A program made the translations under genes and the position numbers. A stretch of DNA of 64,000 nucleotides. Origin: Motacilla alba alba (lineage: Eukaryota > Chordata > Aves > Passeriformes > Motacillidae). The stretch lies in the NCBI RefSeq assembly GCF_015832195.1, contig NC_052018.1, forward strand, positions 55,179,666 to 55,243,665. The letters are read 5' to 3'. The notes under the pieces are model-generated. The model was given only the letters and a program-made list of their open reading frames with translations. It did not search any database and was not told where the DNA came from. Shown one piece after another: positions 1 to 12,160 of this stretch (the stretch's first letter is position 1; every line of letters starts with the position of its first letter).

Positions 1-3000
1 CAGATTTTTTTTCTATCCTTACTGTGCCTTTTCTGTGCAGTGAGTGAGTTACTACCTATGGGTGAAAGGCTGTCAATAGGAAGGCAAGCAAATCTATCAT
101 GCCTCTGGATCCAAAGTCTTGAGAAAAGTGAAGGCTCAGAAGTGTCCTCTTAGAGCAGCACTTGCCTGTCCCACCACAATTCCCCTGGGGAGGGAGAAGT
201 GAACACTACTGTCATGACTTTCCTTACCATAGTCTGAAAGTGGCAGGAAATACAAATCCTTCCCAGACCCTGAAGCATGAACCAAAGAACAGGAGTGCCT
301 CTGAAGGATGAAAACTGCTGGGTGGAATTCAAATTGGTAGGGTCAGGGTCCAGGACTTTGGACAGCTTTGGGTTTGACATAAACCAGACTTAAAGCAGAA
401 CCAAAGGACATCAATTACTTTAATGTACATTAAGGAGACTTGGCAATTGATGTGTCCCATAAACCAACTTGGCCACTGTGCGGGAAGATCAGCCACAGCC
501 TGCTTTGCTGGTTGGGAGTTGGAAGGAGAGTGAGTGGTTCCTAAGACTATCTGCAAAGAAGTGCATTTCTCCTGGTCTTACCCTATGTGAGAGAAGCATG
601 GGTAGGAGGAAGAGTACTTTGGCTTTCCAGAGGCTTCCCAAGGAAAGGCGAAATTGCAGAGCTTTGTTTGGTGTCTAGCTTGCCTCTTATCAGTGAGTCA
701 GATTGCTGCCTAACAGATGGAACAGCTCCCTAAAGGGATGTGTGGTTTTGCACAAGATGAGGGACTTCACAGAGTGGTGTTACAAGCCAAGCAGGGCACT
801 AGTGGAGGCAGTATAGACCTCTAGTGCCTGCTCAGCAATGGCAATGCCTCAAAGGTCCAAGGCTAAGGTTTGTGCTTTTTCAGAATGCCGTTTGCCATTT
901 TATATATCACTGCAATTTTTTTTTGTTAGTGGCAGAACACAAGCCTGTTATTCTGTAGGCAGGATTAAAGTTTTCTTGTAGTCCTGCAGTTCAGATGTGT
1001 CCGACTTTTTTGTATGAGCCACTTACCACTCATCAGCACAGATGAAAGCTGTGTCAGTCAACTGTAAACATAAAGGATTCAATTTGATTGACCAAAAAAA
1101 ATTCCATTACAACTACAGGAGCTAACAATCTTTCTGTCCTTCTCTTCATATCACATACAGGTCATACCACAGAATTCGCTCTTGAATCTCAGGAGTAACC
1201 AGCTCTCCCAGGGAAGGAGGATTTACAGGGAATTGCTGAGAAAAAGCATTCTGGAAAAGAAAACTGTTTGCTTTTCAGGCAAGCTAGTGAATGTAATTTC
1301 CATCTGTTCAGCTCTGCTGGTTTGGTCTTTATTCTTCATTCTATTTGTTGTTAGGGGGAAAGCTGATGGACTTGTGTCTAAGCTACCAAAACTACATCTG
1401 TGCATACTATTTCTATAATCTCTAGAATATTTGAAGGATATCCCCATCAGCTAAGAATGCAAAACATGATTCAGAAATGATAGCAAATTTTAATTCCTCA
1501 TTATTAATTTCTCCTTCATTTTAGGCAAAAGGATGCCTTTTCTGCATCTCCAAACACATTTTCATGAAGTAGAATATTCCAAAGAGATTTGTTTGTAGCC
1601 CTCCTTTCCACACTCCCCCGAGGGGCATTGTCTTCAGCTTTTCATCTCACTAGTTTATATTCTTTTTAATTTTTTGTTCAGGTTACAGATGCTGGATATC
1701 TCCCCAGCACCATTAAGCATTACAAATGAGTCTTCAGTTACAAAGGGGAGGAAGATCAGAAAAAAAACACTGTCTGAATGCAGAAAAAACCAGAATATTG
1801 AAATTTTTGTTCCTTTGTGTTTTTTAAAGCTTAACTGCAGACCCATGGGAAAGGTGAGTTCAAGCTGTTACTTACTCTAATTCTTTCCACAGAATGAGAA
1901 ATCTTGCCTCATTTCCTTTACTTAGTTATGAGTTAGATCACATTTTATGTGGTATGCAACTCAATCTTATGAGTAGTACAAAGTTTTGGAAACAGTTTAG
2001 CTACATAGGCTGAGGAAACACATAAGCTCATATTTGTTTCATGAAATTTTTCTTTTGTTTCAGAAAATTTTAATTTGTGAACATTTCCAACAATTTTCAG
2101 GTGCTGTTTGGTGTATCAAACTTGCTCTTCGTGGTTTGGCAGCAAACGATTCCCTGCAATCTTGACTCCTAAAGGTAGTGTCAGACAGAGTGACAGCAAA
2201 CAGGATGCCGTCTGATGGGAAGGGCGATGGCAGGGAGGCAAGTTTCTAAAAGGACCTGTAATGTTTCCTTAGGAAAATATGGGCTGTGGTGGGCACAAGG
2301 ACTGGTCAGTGACTTCTCTTTGTAGTTGACCTACAATATTGGGTAGAGGAAGAAACCACCCCTCCTGAGGTTTTCTGTGTGGCATGTTACTGGCTGTGTC
2401 TACTGTCTAACATCTTTCCCATGGTTCCTGCTCATCATTTTTCTTGCTCTAATGTGTGTCTTTGTCTCTTCCCAGCCCCAGTCATGTTTCTCCCCTGTGT
2501 CTCAGTGTGATCTTTTTCTTATCCAGCTGTTGGCACTTGCAAGGAAAGAAGTCTCAAGTCCTTTCTCCAACTTGGCTCCACTGCTCATGTGCCCACCACA
2601 CTACCTAAACCAATAATTTGGAATAAAGCCAGTATGTGAACTAATTTCATACTCAGTCTTTGGGACTGTGATCACTGCCACCCATGCTTTCTCAGACCAG
2701 AAATCATACTGTTTCTGCAACTCAGGATTTTCAGAAAGCTAAGTGTAGAAGTGATGAAATTAGTCATGAAAATCACAGCTTTTGACAAAGGAGTAGAACG
2801 AGCTATGGGAAATGCATAAGTAAGCATTTTTCCATCACAATTTTATGATAACTTGCATGACATCGTAACTGTTCTCTGAGGTAAAGATTTAATTTAACGT
2901 ACTTGTATAAAGACCCTTAGATGGAAAATTTCTGTTGTTCTGAATGACTTGTGTTTGAGAACTTCTAAGTAAACATAATTGCATGAGAAATGATGCAAAA

Positions 3001-6000
3001 CTGGATGGATTACAGAAGTTTATCTATTTTTCTTTTAATGTCTTCCTCACAAGCAAAATGCTTGTGAGAAATAATCCAGCAGAAATGTTGTCAGTAGTAC
3101 TGCCAACTGTTCTGTCCATTATTAAAAGCTACCAAATATTACCAAAAAAAATGCATAAAAGCAATGTGAAATCTTTATATAGAAAAAATATATAATAAAA
3201 TATTTTTGTACCTCACATAATAAGCAGCATATATTTCAAAGCGGCAGGGAGAAATTGCTACCTGCTGTTAGTGCAATTAGGGAAAGTTCCCTATTTCCCA
3301 GCCATGAATAACCTAATACAACCATGGGCATAATGCTGCAATATTACTTGACAAATTTGCTAATTGATTGCTGCAAAAAATGGCACCTTTTGAAACACAG
3401 TTGATACATGACATAAAATCAAAAGGAAATCTGAATAATTCAGGAACTTTATGAAACCCATGGTAAGAGAGAAGATATTTTTTCATAGGAATTGATTTTC
3501 TATTTTATATTACATGTTTCTCTACTGTGATTAATGCAGAATAACTTCACTGTAAAATAGCACTGAAAAAAGTTTGTTCTGGCTGAAGCTTCTGCTTTAT
3601 GAATCATTGAATCCACAGTCTACTTCTTGTCCAACCAAGCTGCACAGCTATTCTGGACAGCTATAGCATGGGATAATGACATATGGGACATGACACATCA
3701 GTGTCCTGTTTATGCTCAAGCTTTTTCCTGTGTGGCATCTTGGTTTGTGTACTGAGGCTTGAGGTTAAACTGAAGAAAACTGTGATTTCCTTCTCGTCTC
3801 TGATAATCCATATGCTTTTTAACTGCTCCGTGTCCTTTTTGAGCTACTGTCAGCTTGTACTCATCACTTTGAATGCAAATGAGGTGTTCCATGTGTATTG
3901 GTGTTTATATGGCCATGGGGGCTTGGCTGCACTGAGGAGCTGTGGTGATGGCCAAGTAGATGAGAGAAAATAAAGAATGGCATATTTGCTTCTTCAGATA
4001 TTAATTCTGAATGGTTTCACATGTAGCTACTTATGGGTTTGGCCAGCTCAGACCAGGGGGCACAAAGATTTTGTGTAGACCTGGGATGACCGTCAGCAGC
4101 AGCGAGACTTCCAGTAATGTGGTCTCAGTCATCCTGAAGCCTGTTCAGAGTGCACACAGGGCTTCAGAAAGCTCTTGCGTAACAGAAAACTTGCTTCAGA
4201 TTGAAAAAGGGTGTGATTGCCATTGGTGACACCTCCTGTCCTGGATTGCCAGTAGCTGAACAGCTTGACAAATAGGGATCCACATGGCTTTCAGTGGTGG
4301 TTGTTAGAGGTAGAAAGAGAGTAGAGCTCATGTAAGGCTGGAAAATACATACTGATGATACATTTTTGTTGTTTTTTAGTACAAGAAAGAGACTCCAAAA
4401 TGTAAGGAAGCCCTGTAATTCCATATAGGTGTGAAGTGATTTCATTTTGGAGCAAAAGCAAAGGAAGGCTCTGATATCATATGGAAAATTAATACCTATA
4501 TGCTTACTTTAATCTCTTCACAAAAAACAAGAGATTTTAAAAATTTTTCTTGCTTAGCAAAGCAAACCCAGAACCTGAGAGGAAGTTTAACTACTCTTTC
4601 TAGTACTGCCAGGAGTGATAATAGTGATGAACAGCAGAAAAAGAAAGAAAAGAGTAATTTATAATATAGAAAAATGTTAGCACCAAATAATAATAATGAT
4701 ACATAAATTTGCTAGCTGTAAATTCCAGCTGGAAATCAGAAGACAGATTCTCACCAGTAGGCTTCTGGAACAGCTATTCTATGAAAACTGCAAATGAGGA
4801 AGAAAAATACTTTAAAGAGCTTGGTCAACCTCTGAATCAGCCTGAATTACTCAGTTACATACGACAGCAAGCAACTGCCTCAATGACTCACTTGGGCCTG
4901 TGTTATTTGCCTCAGTGAATAATGATTAAGTGGAAGAAAAAAAGGCATTTTTACTTTAGGAAGGTAATGCAAGACCTGTTTGATTGAGACAGCGATTAAC
5001 AATGTTTAACAGATTAATTAACACCTCAAGTCGTTGCCAACCAGTAACTTGAGAAACTTGCCTGGGTTTACCGCAATTTTAATAAAAAGCATCTGCGTGG
5101 CCAGGATTTGTATGAGCACTGCTGGTGCTGCCATTTCATCAGTCCTAACTCATGCTCTGCTTTGACTGCTTGTGAATCATATTCCTGAACATGTGGATAG
5201 GAAAACCGTATTCCTTACTTGCTTTACTTCCAGCTGTGTTTGCGAGGTTGGGAAGAATGACAGGAGATGTCATGCTGGGCCAGAAAATGTCTGTACAAAG
5301 TGCTTTTCACTAGCTAGGAGGAAAAGGGCATGGATAGAGCTGGTCAGAAAAAGCTTAATAAAACTTATTTGGGTTTTGGTGGGTTTTTTTTGGTGTTGGC
5401 CTTTTTTATATTTTCTTTTTTTTTTTTTCTTTTTTTAATGAGTCAGATCCATGAAATTAAATAATTTTGCAGAGTCTGAATTTGCTTTCAGTAGTGTTCC
5501 AATACAGCCATGTCAGCCAGACAATTTTCAGAACAAGGTTAGATGCCAACACATCATCTCTGTGACTTTTTCTTTCAGGCTTCTCCAGAGCTGAAAAACA
5601 ACCTGAAGTCACTGAATCCCGGCTGACAGCCATATTGCTCCACGGCCTGCTGAGGTGACAAAATCCAGAGCTGGAACAGCTTGCAGGCATGAACTTGGTG
5701 CCAGATTTTGTACAACTTGAGTCTTAATAACCAACCTGCTACTTGTTTTGTTGTTTTTTTTTGTCTGATGGGTCCCCACACGTGAAAGATGGCTCTGACC
5801 TGGTGCAGAATGTGAGAGGTTTTGAAGTCCTAAAAATTCCCTGAGGGCAGGAAATTTTTTCCAGTGCAGCATTTCTGCCATGACTCTCCTCTTCAGCACA
5901 TCCAAAACTCATGCTGTTGTCCTTGCTTGCTTTGCCAAAATCCTATTCCAACTCCTCATAAGAAAACGATCTATGAATTTTTGTTGGAACATATACAGAG

Positions 6001-7780
6001 ACTGGGCAAGGCAACCTGGCTAAAAGGACAGCAGGCACATGATGGAGGGTGTGGTCTACTCAGAAGCTTTCATGTCAGAGAAGCTGCCTTCCAGGTCATT
6101 TCTATTTTTATCTACTGAGAGCAGTTAGAAGATAGAGAACAACTGCAGGAGCCCAGAGGCAACTATATGTATTAAACTTCTGAGATGTGAGATATGATGA
6201 CGGAGTGACTATAAGGTGACTATCATAATAGCTTTGTCCCTTTACCTCTTGTTATTTTGGATGCAGGATGCAAAAGTTCATAACTGTTCATCAGTATCAT
6301 TATTTGATTAGTGACAGAAAACTATTTAACTCCTATCCTAGGATGCTTGACCTGCCTGTTTTATCATTTGCAGAGTGCCAGAGTAGTTGAAAAAAATATT
6401 CTACCTTTCTGTCCACCTTTTTCTAGGGGATACCCGATGCATAGGATAAACACCAATTGCTGATATAGAACCTCAGAAAAAAGATCAGAGGAAAATTTTT
6501 TATATGCTTGAGCTGATGCACAAGGTAAACTGCTCGGATAGGGCTTTGGATTTTTATACCATAAAGGGGACGAATGAGCAGATTTATTGCCTTGTAGTTT
6601 TTAACATTAAAAATGTTGGTCCAAATTATTTTCATGTAAACCACACAAGGATTCAGTATTTATGTAGTTCATAGGCCACAATAAATGCTTACTTGTCTCT
6701 GTTCCACATATAAAACTTGTAAAAAGATTGATGTGTGGCATGCACTTTGAGGCTTTAAGCTGACATACAGAAGGAAGTATAGTAATATCTTCCTTGTTTC
6801 CTCAAAATTCATTCCATTAACATCTATCTTCCAATAATTAGTGGGGAATCTGAAAAATAAAAATGCTTGCTAACAAGTAGGCTTTTGTAAACAAAGTACA
6901 GGTTAGATGGAGTACAAGGGCAACAGCACTGCTGGGACTGACCATTATTGTTTGGGATTCATTCCACCTTATTACCTGGTGCCACCTGCTTAGCTCTTTT
7001 TTGAAACTGGTGGTTGTGAGAAGAGACAGCGGAAACTCCAGGTGTTGGTCTTGTGTGAGTCAGTCTCCTTATCAGGTTGGTCTTCCTGATTGATCTCAGG
7101 TTATTGAGTTGGATTTTCTCCTGAGAGACAGGGAAAGTGAGAGGCATTGGGCTTCTGTACTATATATTGTGCTAGTAAAGAGGGCTGCAACAAAAGCCAG
7201 AGGAAATGTCTCTGTGAGGTATCATGCAAAGAAACCATGACTTGTTGTCTGCATGGAGAAATTGTCTGTGTTGTTTCTGTGGAAAAGTCTGCATTTACTG
7301 AATCCTCCTAGACACTCCCATTGCTCTCTAAGAATGCCAGGAAGAACGTGGAGCTGTGCCCACAGTTTTTCTTGTTTCATAATTCTTTGTACATGAGCTG
7401 AAAGCCCATGGGGCTTGGTGAATTGCTTAACCAGAAGAATATGGGCAATGACTTCTGACTCTCAATTAAAGCACATTGTTACTTCATCTTAAGGAACTGG
7501 TTGACCTATCCCTTTTCTCCATGGAGAGCAATGAAAAATATACTCTTGACCTCTTTCTAAATAGGCTAAATTAAAACCAGATTTTGAAGTCCAAGACACA
7601 AGTTCTCATCTAGCTGTTTGTTGAACAGTTCCAGCTGTTTGTTACAGGGCACCACCATGAGCCAACTTGCTGCCAGTGAGCCCTACCGTGATCATCAACA
7701 GTAAACATTTCTAATGGGGTAACTAACAGGGGAATGCCTTAGCAAAAAAAACCAAACAAACAAACAAAAAAAAAAAACAA
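1..7780. other. Upstream intergenic DNA, no gene recognised
   Basis: AT-rich sequence with short open frames only, none with a recognisable protein or a chain of splice-compatible exons. I looked for the last exons of an ENPP3-like gene, the usual upstream neighbour of ENPP1 in vertebrates, and did not see them. Small T-rich runs occur (for example near 5411-5437). An exon-like open segment at 1682-1853 is described under findings. Regulatory elements cannot be excluded by reading alone. Confidence 0.6.
7433..7497 (+). repeat. Copy 1 of a 65-bp dispersed repeat pair
   Basis: Nearly identical to 9996-10060. Both share an AGAAGAA-type start, a central GACTTCTGACTCTCA block and an ACTTCATCTTAAGGAA end, with only a handful of differences. 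Weaker similarity continues about 40 bases to the left and about 20 to the right. The family is not recognised. Confidence 0.75.
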
Positions 7781-7782
7781 CT

Positions 7783-7887
7783 GGACATGGCACTAGGTGC
7801 TATCATCTAGTTGAGGTGTTAGGGCATAGGTTGGACTTGATGATCTTAGAGGTCCCTTCCACCCTCACTATTCTGTGATTCTGTGAA
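7783..7887 (+). mobile_element. CR1 LINE 3' tail
   Basis: The sequence reads as a 5'-truncated CR1 3' end: a 'ggttggacttgatgatc' block, then 'aggtcccttcca', then the terminal ATTCTGTG octamer repeats. It is preceded by an A-rich stretch (7745-7779). Only the non-coding tail remains, so it encodes nothing. Confidence 0.85.
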
Positions 7888-8892
7888 ATGATGTGCCATG
7901 TTCAAAATGCCAACAGTCACCGCTGTTGGTATGCTTCCTCTGCAAATTATTCTGCAGTTCAGAAGATAAGAGTAACTTTCAGGGTAACTAAGCTCAACAA
8001 CCCCACAGTTAGTTAACACCTTGAAAGACTTACAGAAAGATGCCTTCCAAAGACAAGCAACTCTTCAGAGACAAACTGATTTACCAAGAACTTCTAAACT
8101 ATGTTTTTAACATATCTGGTATGCAGAGGTCTTGGAACTTTCCATGAAAAAGGAACCCCAGATAAAAATAAACATTAACTAAAAACACACCATGTTTCTT
8201 TCTGGGGTGAGGATAAAATGACTTTTAGACACCACTAACATCCTGGTTGAGTCAATTCAACCTCCCTAAAATCAAATACATAGTTTGGTTTGGTTGAACA
8301 TGTTAGTTTTTAAAAACTGACAGTCTTAAAAAGCCCTACAAAAGCTGATGATAAAATCAGTTTGGCTTTTTTTTCTTCATATCTTCTCATAAAAACATTA
8401 AGAGAAAACTTAAGGTAAAAACTGGCTTTTAAGCTTTGCTCTGGAGGAGTTGCTTGTCAGGTAAATTTCATACATCTGCCTTTTGAGATATTTTTCCTTT
8501 TTTCCAGCTTCTAAGTCCTAGCAGGAACAACTCATATGAGAAGGCAACACTATGTCTGCATTACCTACAGTGCATATCCTAGAGTGAGCGATGCTTACCC
8601 AAGATTTGCTCTCTCATAAGTGATGGACTACTGAGAAACTGGGGACAAACAAGTTTCACCAAGGGAAGCAAATATGAAATGAGCAAATCTTTCTCTGACA
8701 CCTCGAGATAATCTGGCTGTGGCATGTCCACATAGGGGAATTACTGATTTAGTTTAATGTAGACATCTCCAAAAAAAGTTTGTTAACACACTTCGTATAA
8801 ATGATTTAGAAGTTTTATAAGGGATGCTTTACTCTAGTCCTCAGAAGACTCATTTGCAAATTAAGCTGAAACAAAGAGTGAATTGAGTAGTG

Positions 8893-8898
8893 AATGGG
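8893..8898. repeat. Target site duplication, left copy (AATGGG)
   Basis: Six bases immediately left of the solo LTR, repeated exactly at 9572-9577 on its right side. Six-bp duplications are typical of beta- and alpha-type (ERVK-like) avian endogenous retroviruses. Confidence 0.85.
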
Positions 8899-9571
8899 TG
8901 TGGGGTTTCACCCCCGGATTGGGGTGACCCCAAAAGATGGAAAAGTCCCTCCTCCAACCCGTGCCTTCGAAGAAAGACTCAGTAGTCTTCTGTTGTCTGT
9001 TCTCAAGGTTGTTTATTGTTGGTTATCTACAAGATTCTTCTCCTAAACTGCTGTGGCCCGTTCAGCAGCTCAGACAAAGGCACACTGCCCTCCCAGGAGG
9101 CTGGTGCCATCTTTTATATCATATATTACGTACTACATGTTTATGCTTTTTCTCCAATACCTACTATCTATATTGAATGGTGACTTTCTACTCTAGACCA
9201 ATCTGTGAGTGCCAACACCACCAAAGACATGGAGGTTAGGAAGGAGAAAGAAAGAGGACAGGGCACACCCAAATCCCTCCATCTTAGATCTCCTGACCCC
9301 CATGTACAAAACTTGGACCCCTGCGTACAAGGCTTAAAACCCCCCTGTACAGCACTCAGAAATCCTACCCTTTACTTCGTGACTACTTCTACTATGCTAT
9401 CTAAACTTGTGTTTGTGTGGCTTGTAATTCTTCATACAGAGTTAGTAACTTGCTCCACGGGCTAAGATCAAAACCCCACGTGTGTCTTTGGCTGCATGCC
9501 AGGGTCTCAGAGCCCCCTGCCAGCGGCTCTGGCTATCCAGGACACCCAGAGGGATGTTCTGGATTCCGACA
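8899..9571 (-). mobile_element. Solo LTR of an endogenous retrovirus
   Basis: A 673-bp element bounded by TG (8899) and CA (9571), flanked by a perfect 6-bp duplication, AATGGG. On the minus strand it has the expected promoter order: a TATA-type box read from the complement of 9113-9118, then a polyadenylation signal (complement of 9012-9017) about 100 bases downstream, then a short U5 ending at 8899. No gag, pol or env sequence lies inside or beside it. It is therefore a solo LTR left by recombination between the two LTRs of an older provirus. The intact ends and exact target duplication suggest moderate age. Its promoter would point away from ENPP1. The family name needs a library search. 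Confidence 0.88.
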
Positions 9572-9577
9572 AATGGG
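9572..9577. repeat. Target site duplication, right copy (AATGGG)
   Basis: Matches 8893-8898 exactly and fixes the right end of the solo LTR at 9571. Confidence 0.85.
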
Positions 9578-9767
9578 CTCAAGAGCTTGCTGCCTGGAAT
9601 AGCTGATGCTGTCTTCAGGTCAGCAGAAGACTGGCTGCTGTGTTTATTAATGATCTGTTTTTTGTTATTCTGCATCCTGAATAGATGCAGGAGTGTTGCC
9701 TTCCACTTCACCTACGGGCTACAGGAAGATATGAAAGGAGAATAATAGAGACTGGAAGGTTTATGTT

Positions 9768-9814
9768 TTTAGTATTCCTTTATACTACATTAAATTTAGT
9801 ATTCCTTTATACTA
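9768..9814 (+). repeat. 20-bp direct duplication
   Basis: A 20-bp unit containing AGTATTCCTTTATACTA occurs at 9768-9787 and again exactly at 9795-9814, separated by 7 bases. Confidence 0.85.
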
Positions 9815-9995
9815 ATTGTTCTGTCAGTATTGACTATGTGTCCCTTCAGGACTGGTTTAGCACAGGTTCCCTAGATGAGGTCTGTCAGCATCACCTGATG
9901 CTTCAGTTCTCTTTGTCCACCAGCAATATTGTGACTCTCAAAAACAGACTCAAATTCTGCTCTGACATCAGAGCAATGGGTTGAATTTCAATGGC

Positions 9996-10060
9996 AAGAA
10001 GAAAATGGGCAACGACTTCTGACTCTCACTTAAAGCACATTTTTACTTCATCTTAAGGAA
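9996..10060 (+). repeat. Copy 2 of the 65-bp dispersed repeat pair
   Basis: Partner of 7433-7497 in the same orientation, about 2.56 kb away. The CR1 tail and the solo LTR lie between the two copies. It is either a diverged local duplication or two members of an interspersed repeat family that I do not recognise. Confidence 0.75.
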
Positions 10061-11471
10061 TGCCCTACCCCTTGTGGACGTCTCACCTTCTGAAGATCAT
10101 GTCTGGGATACTTTGCATAGAGCTTGTATCAAACTTGGAAGAATGCACTTCCTGGTATTCTCCAGAGTCGGAAATAGCTGACCTTCCTGACACCTAGCTC
10201 CAATGAATCTCTAGACAGTCTTTTAATGATGCATGGGTCAGGCATAATATGCCCAGGCCATAAAGTGGCAGGGATTCAGCAGCAGACACCCTGCTAGAGA
10301 CTTCATGCAGATTCTCCAAAAATATTTATTTAAGCATGGATTGTTTCCCTCGGTGGGCTTCTTGCCTGGGACATGTCCCAGAAAATGGTTTCATTTTATG
10401 ACTCTGGAGCAGCTTTGCCAGAAACAATTTTTCATCCTTTTGTACTTTTATAAATATTTCCAGTATCTGCTTTTGTAAACACAGAGGGAGCAAATAATGG
10501 AGACCAAAAGAATAATACTAAAATATTGTACCAGAATTTCCCTGGGTATTTTTTTTTGTCATGAGATCCCAAGAGGAAGCAGCACAGGTCATCTGGGTGA
10601 CAAAGCAGAGGTAAAGACTCCTGGTTTGAGGGAGTACTGTGAGCTCAAGGGATGGTCACACCCACTCACACTGTTTGGAGATGGGAGTGTGAACATTTGC
10701 TTTCACAAGATCATGTTCACATGGTCACTTGCTTGGTGGATTTTTCTGCACATGCATCAAGTCAGAAGAAGCACAGAAGCAGAAGGGGTGAGCAAGAGGT
10801 GTGTGCCAGTGAGCAGCTCAGGCATAGACTGACTTGGAAGTCCAAGGATAAGCATTTATTTCTGAGAGTTAACAACATGTAAGAGTTGAATATTAGATAA
10901 TTCCATTGGAAAAATTAGTCTCCCTGAGAAAACATGATTCTAGTCAGCTTTCTCAGAGATTATTAGCTCTAAAACTCATGCTTTATTTAAAATTTCTCTA
11001 CAGATGTTATTCTTAAACAGTGTTTAAGCTTTTAAAAGTGTTTGCGCAGAGGATCGTTTAGGATTGCAAAACCAGCTGTCCAGTAAAGGCTGTGATGGTC
11101 AAATCTTCAGAAACATGGAGTATTTATTGCTGTCACAGTTCTGAAGAACAGAAGCACCACAACTATTCAAATTACTTGGAAGCTTTATGGATGTCCTTTT
11201 TATGGAGAGGAAATTTGATCAAAACAACAACGTTTTTTCATTAAGTGTTTTGTTCTATTGAATTGGATCATCTGTTAAAATGCTTGCACACAACACACTA
11301 AATCAGATGGATGAGAAATAACATCTACACCACTAAAAAACAAAGATAAAACTTCTCCCTTTTTTTCCATCCAGGTACTCCATCCACTCCTCCCTCCCTC
11401 TTCGAGATCTTAGAATTTTATCTCTTGAGTTTGAGTTTTCCAGCTGGACTTTACATTATACTTTTCAAGCA

Positions 11472-11516
11472 TAACATTAATGTTAATAATGTTAATATTG
11501 ATGTTAATAATGTTAA
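11472..11516 (+). repeat. AATGTTAAT-type short tandem repeat
   Basis: Imperfect tandem copies of a roughly 9- to 12-base unit built on AATGTTAAT. They look like slippage-generated low-complexity sequence. Confidence 0.7.
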
Positions 11517-12047
11517 ATTCCCATCTTATACCTTCTTTTTTTTTCCTTAAAAACACATGTTTTTTCTCTTATTATCCCTGCATGTAGTATTTTAATTTTG
11601 TGTATTGAGTAATACCATATTTGAAAATTCCAGATGTTTCCTTAAATGTGCAACAAGTTCCTGGATCATTTGTTGTTTGTTGAAACACCGGAAGAAACAA
11701 CTTGCATTGGGAAAATCACATTTTTTTTTTCAATGCTAATTCAGTCCAGCCTGACTTAAAGCATCATTCCAGGTATTTTTTAGAAGTAGAGATTTCTTCC
11801 AGAATCTTGTTTTGATGATATTTTAGTAGGTTCATATGAAATACGTTGTGTTCCAGCAGTGAAATACAAACTTGGCATTCCATGCACTTGTTTCCAGTAA
11901 AATGGTAGTGAATGCCAATGCCTGTAAGCTCTTGAAAAGGAGACATGCAGCATCTGAATGGTAAAGCTACTATACAGGACGTAGAACTCCTTAAAATTAC
12001 ATTGACCTACATATTTTACACGGTGACAACAATATACTAAAATTTAA

Positions 12048-12160
12048 GGAGATATTTCTTCACCAAAAGGTAGAATGCAAAATTTTATACTACAGGATGG
12101 GGTAGATCCTAAAATAGGTATGTATTCAAGAAGTGGTTGGACATGATGAAAAATTATCTC
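12048..12160 (+). mobile_element. Possible degraded CR1 fragment
   Basis: Phrases such as 'aggagatatttcttcac' and 'attcaagaagtggttggacatgatg' resemble the CR1 3' region in forward orientation, but the intervening sequence is too diverged to be sure. A repeat-library search would decide. Confidence 0.35.

Noticed and set aside
1..8892. 3' end of ENPP3, the usual upstream neighbour
   Set aside because: No exon with ENPP C-terminal similarity and proper splice signals could be found, so the neighbouring gene probably ends left of the window.
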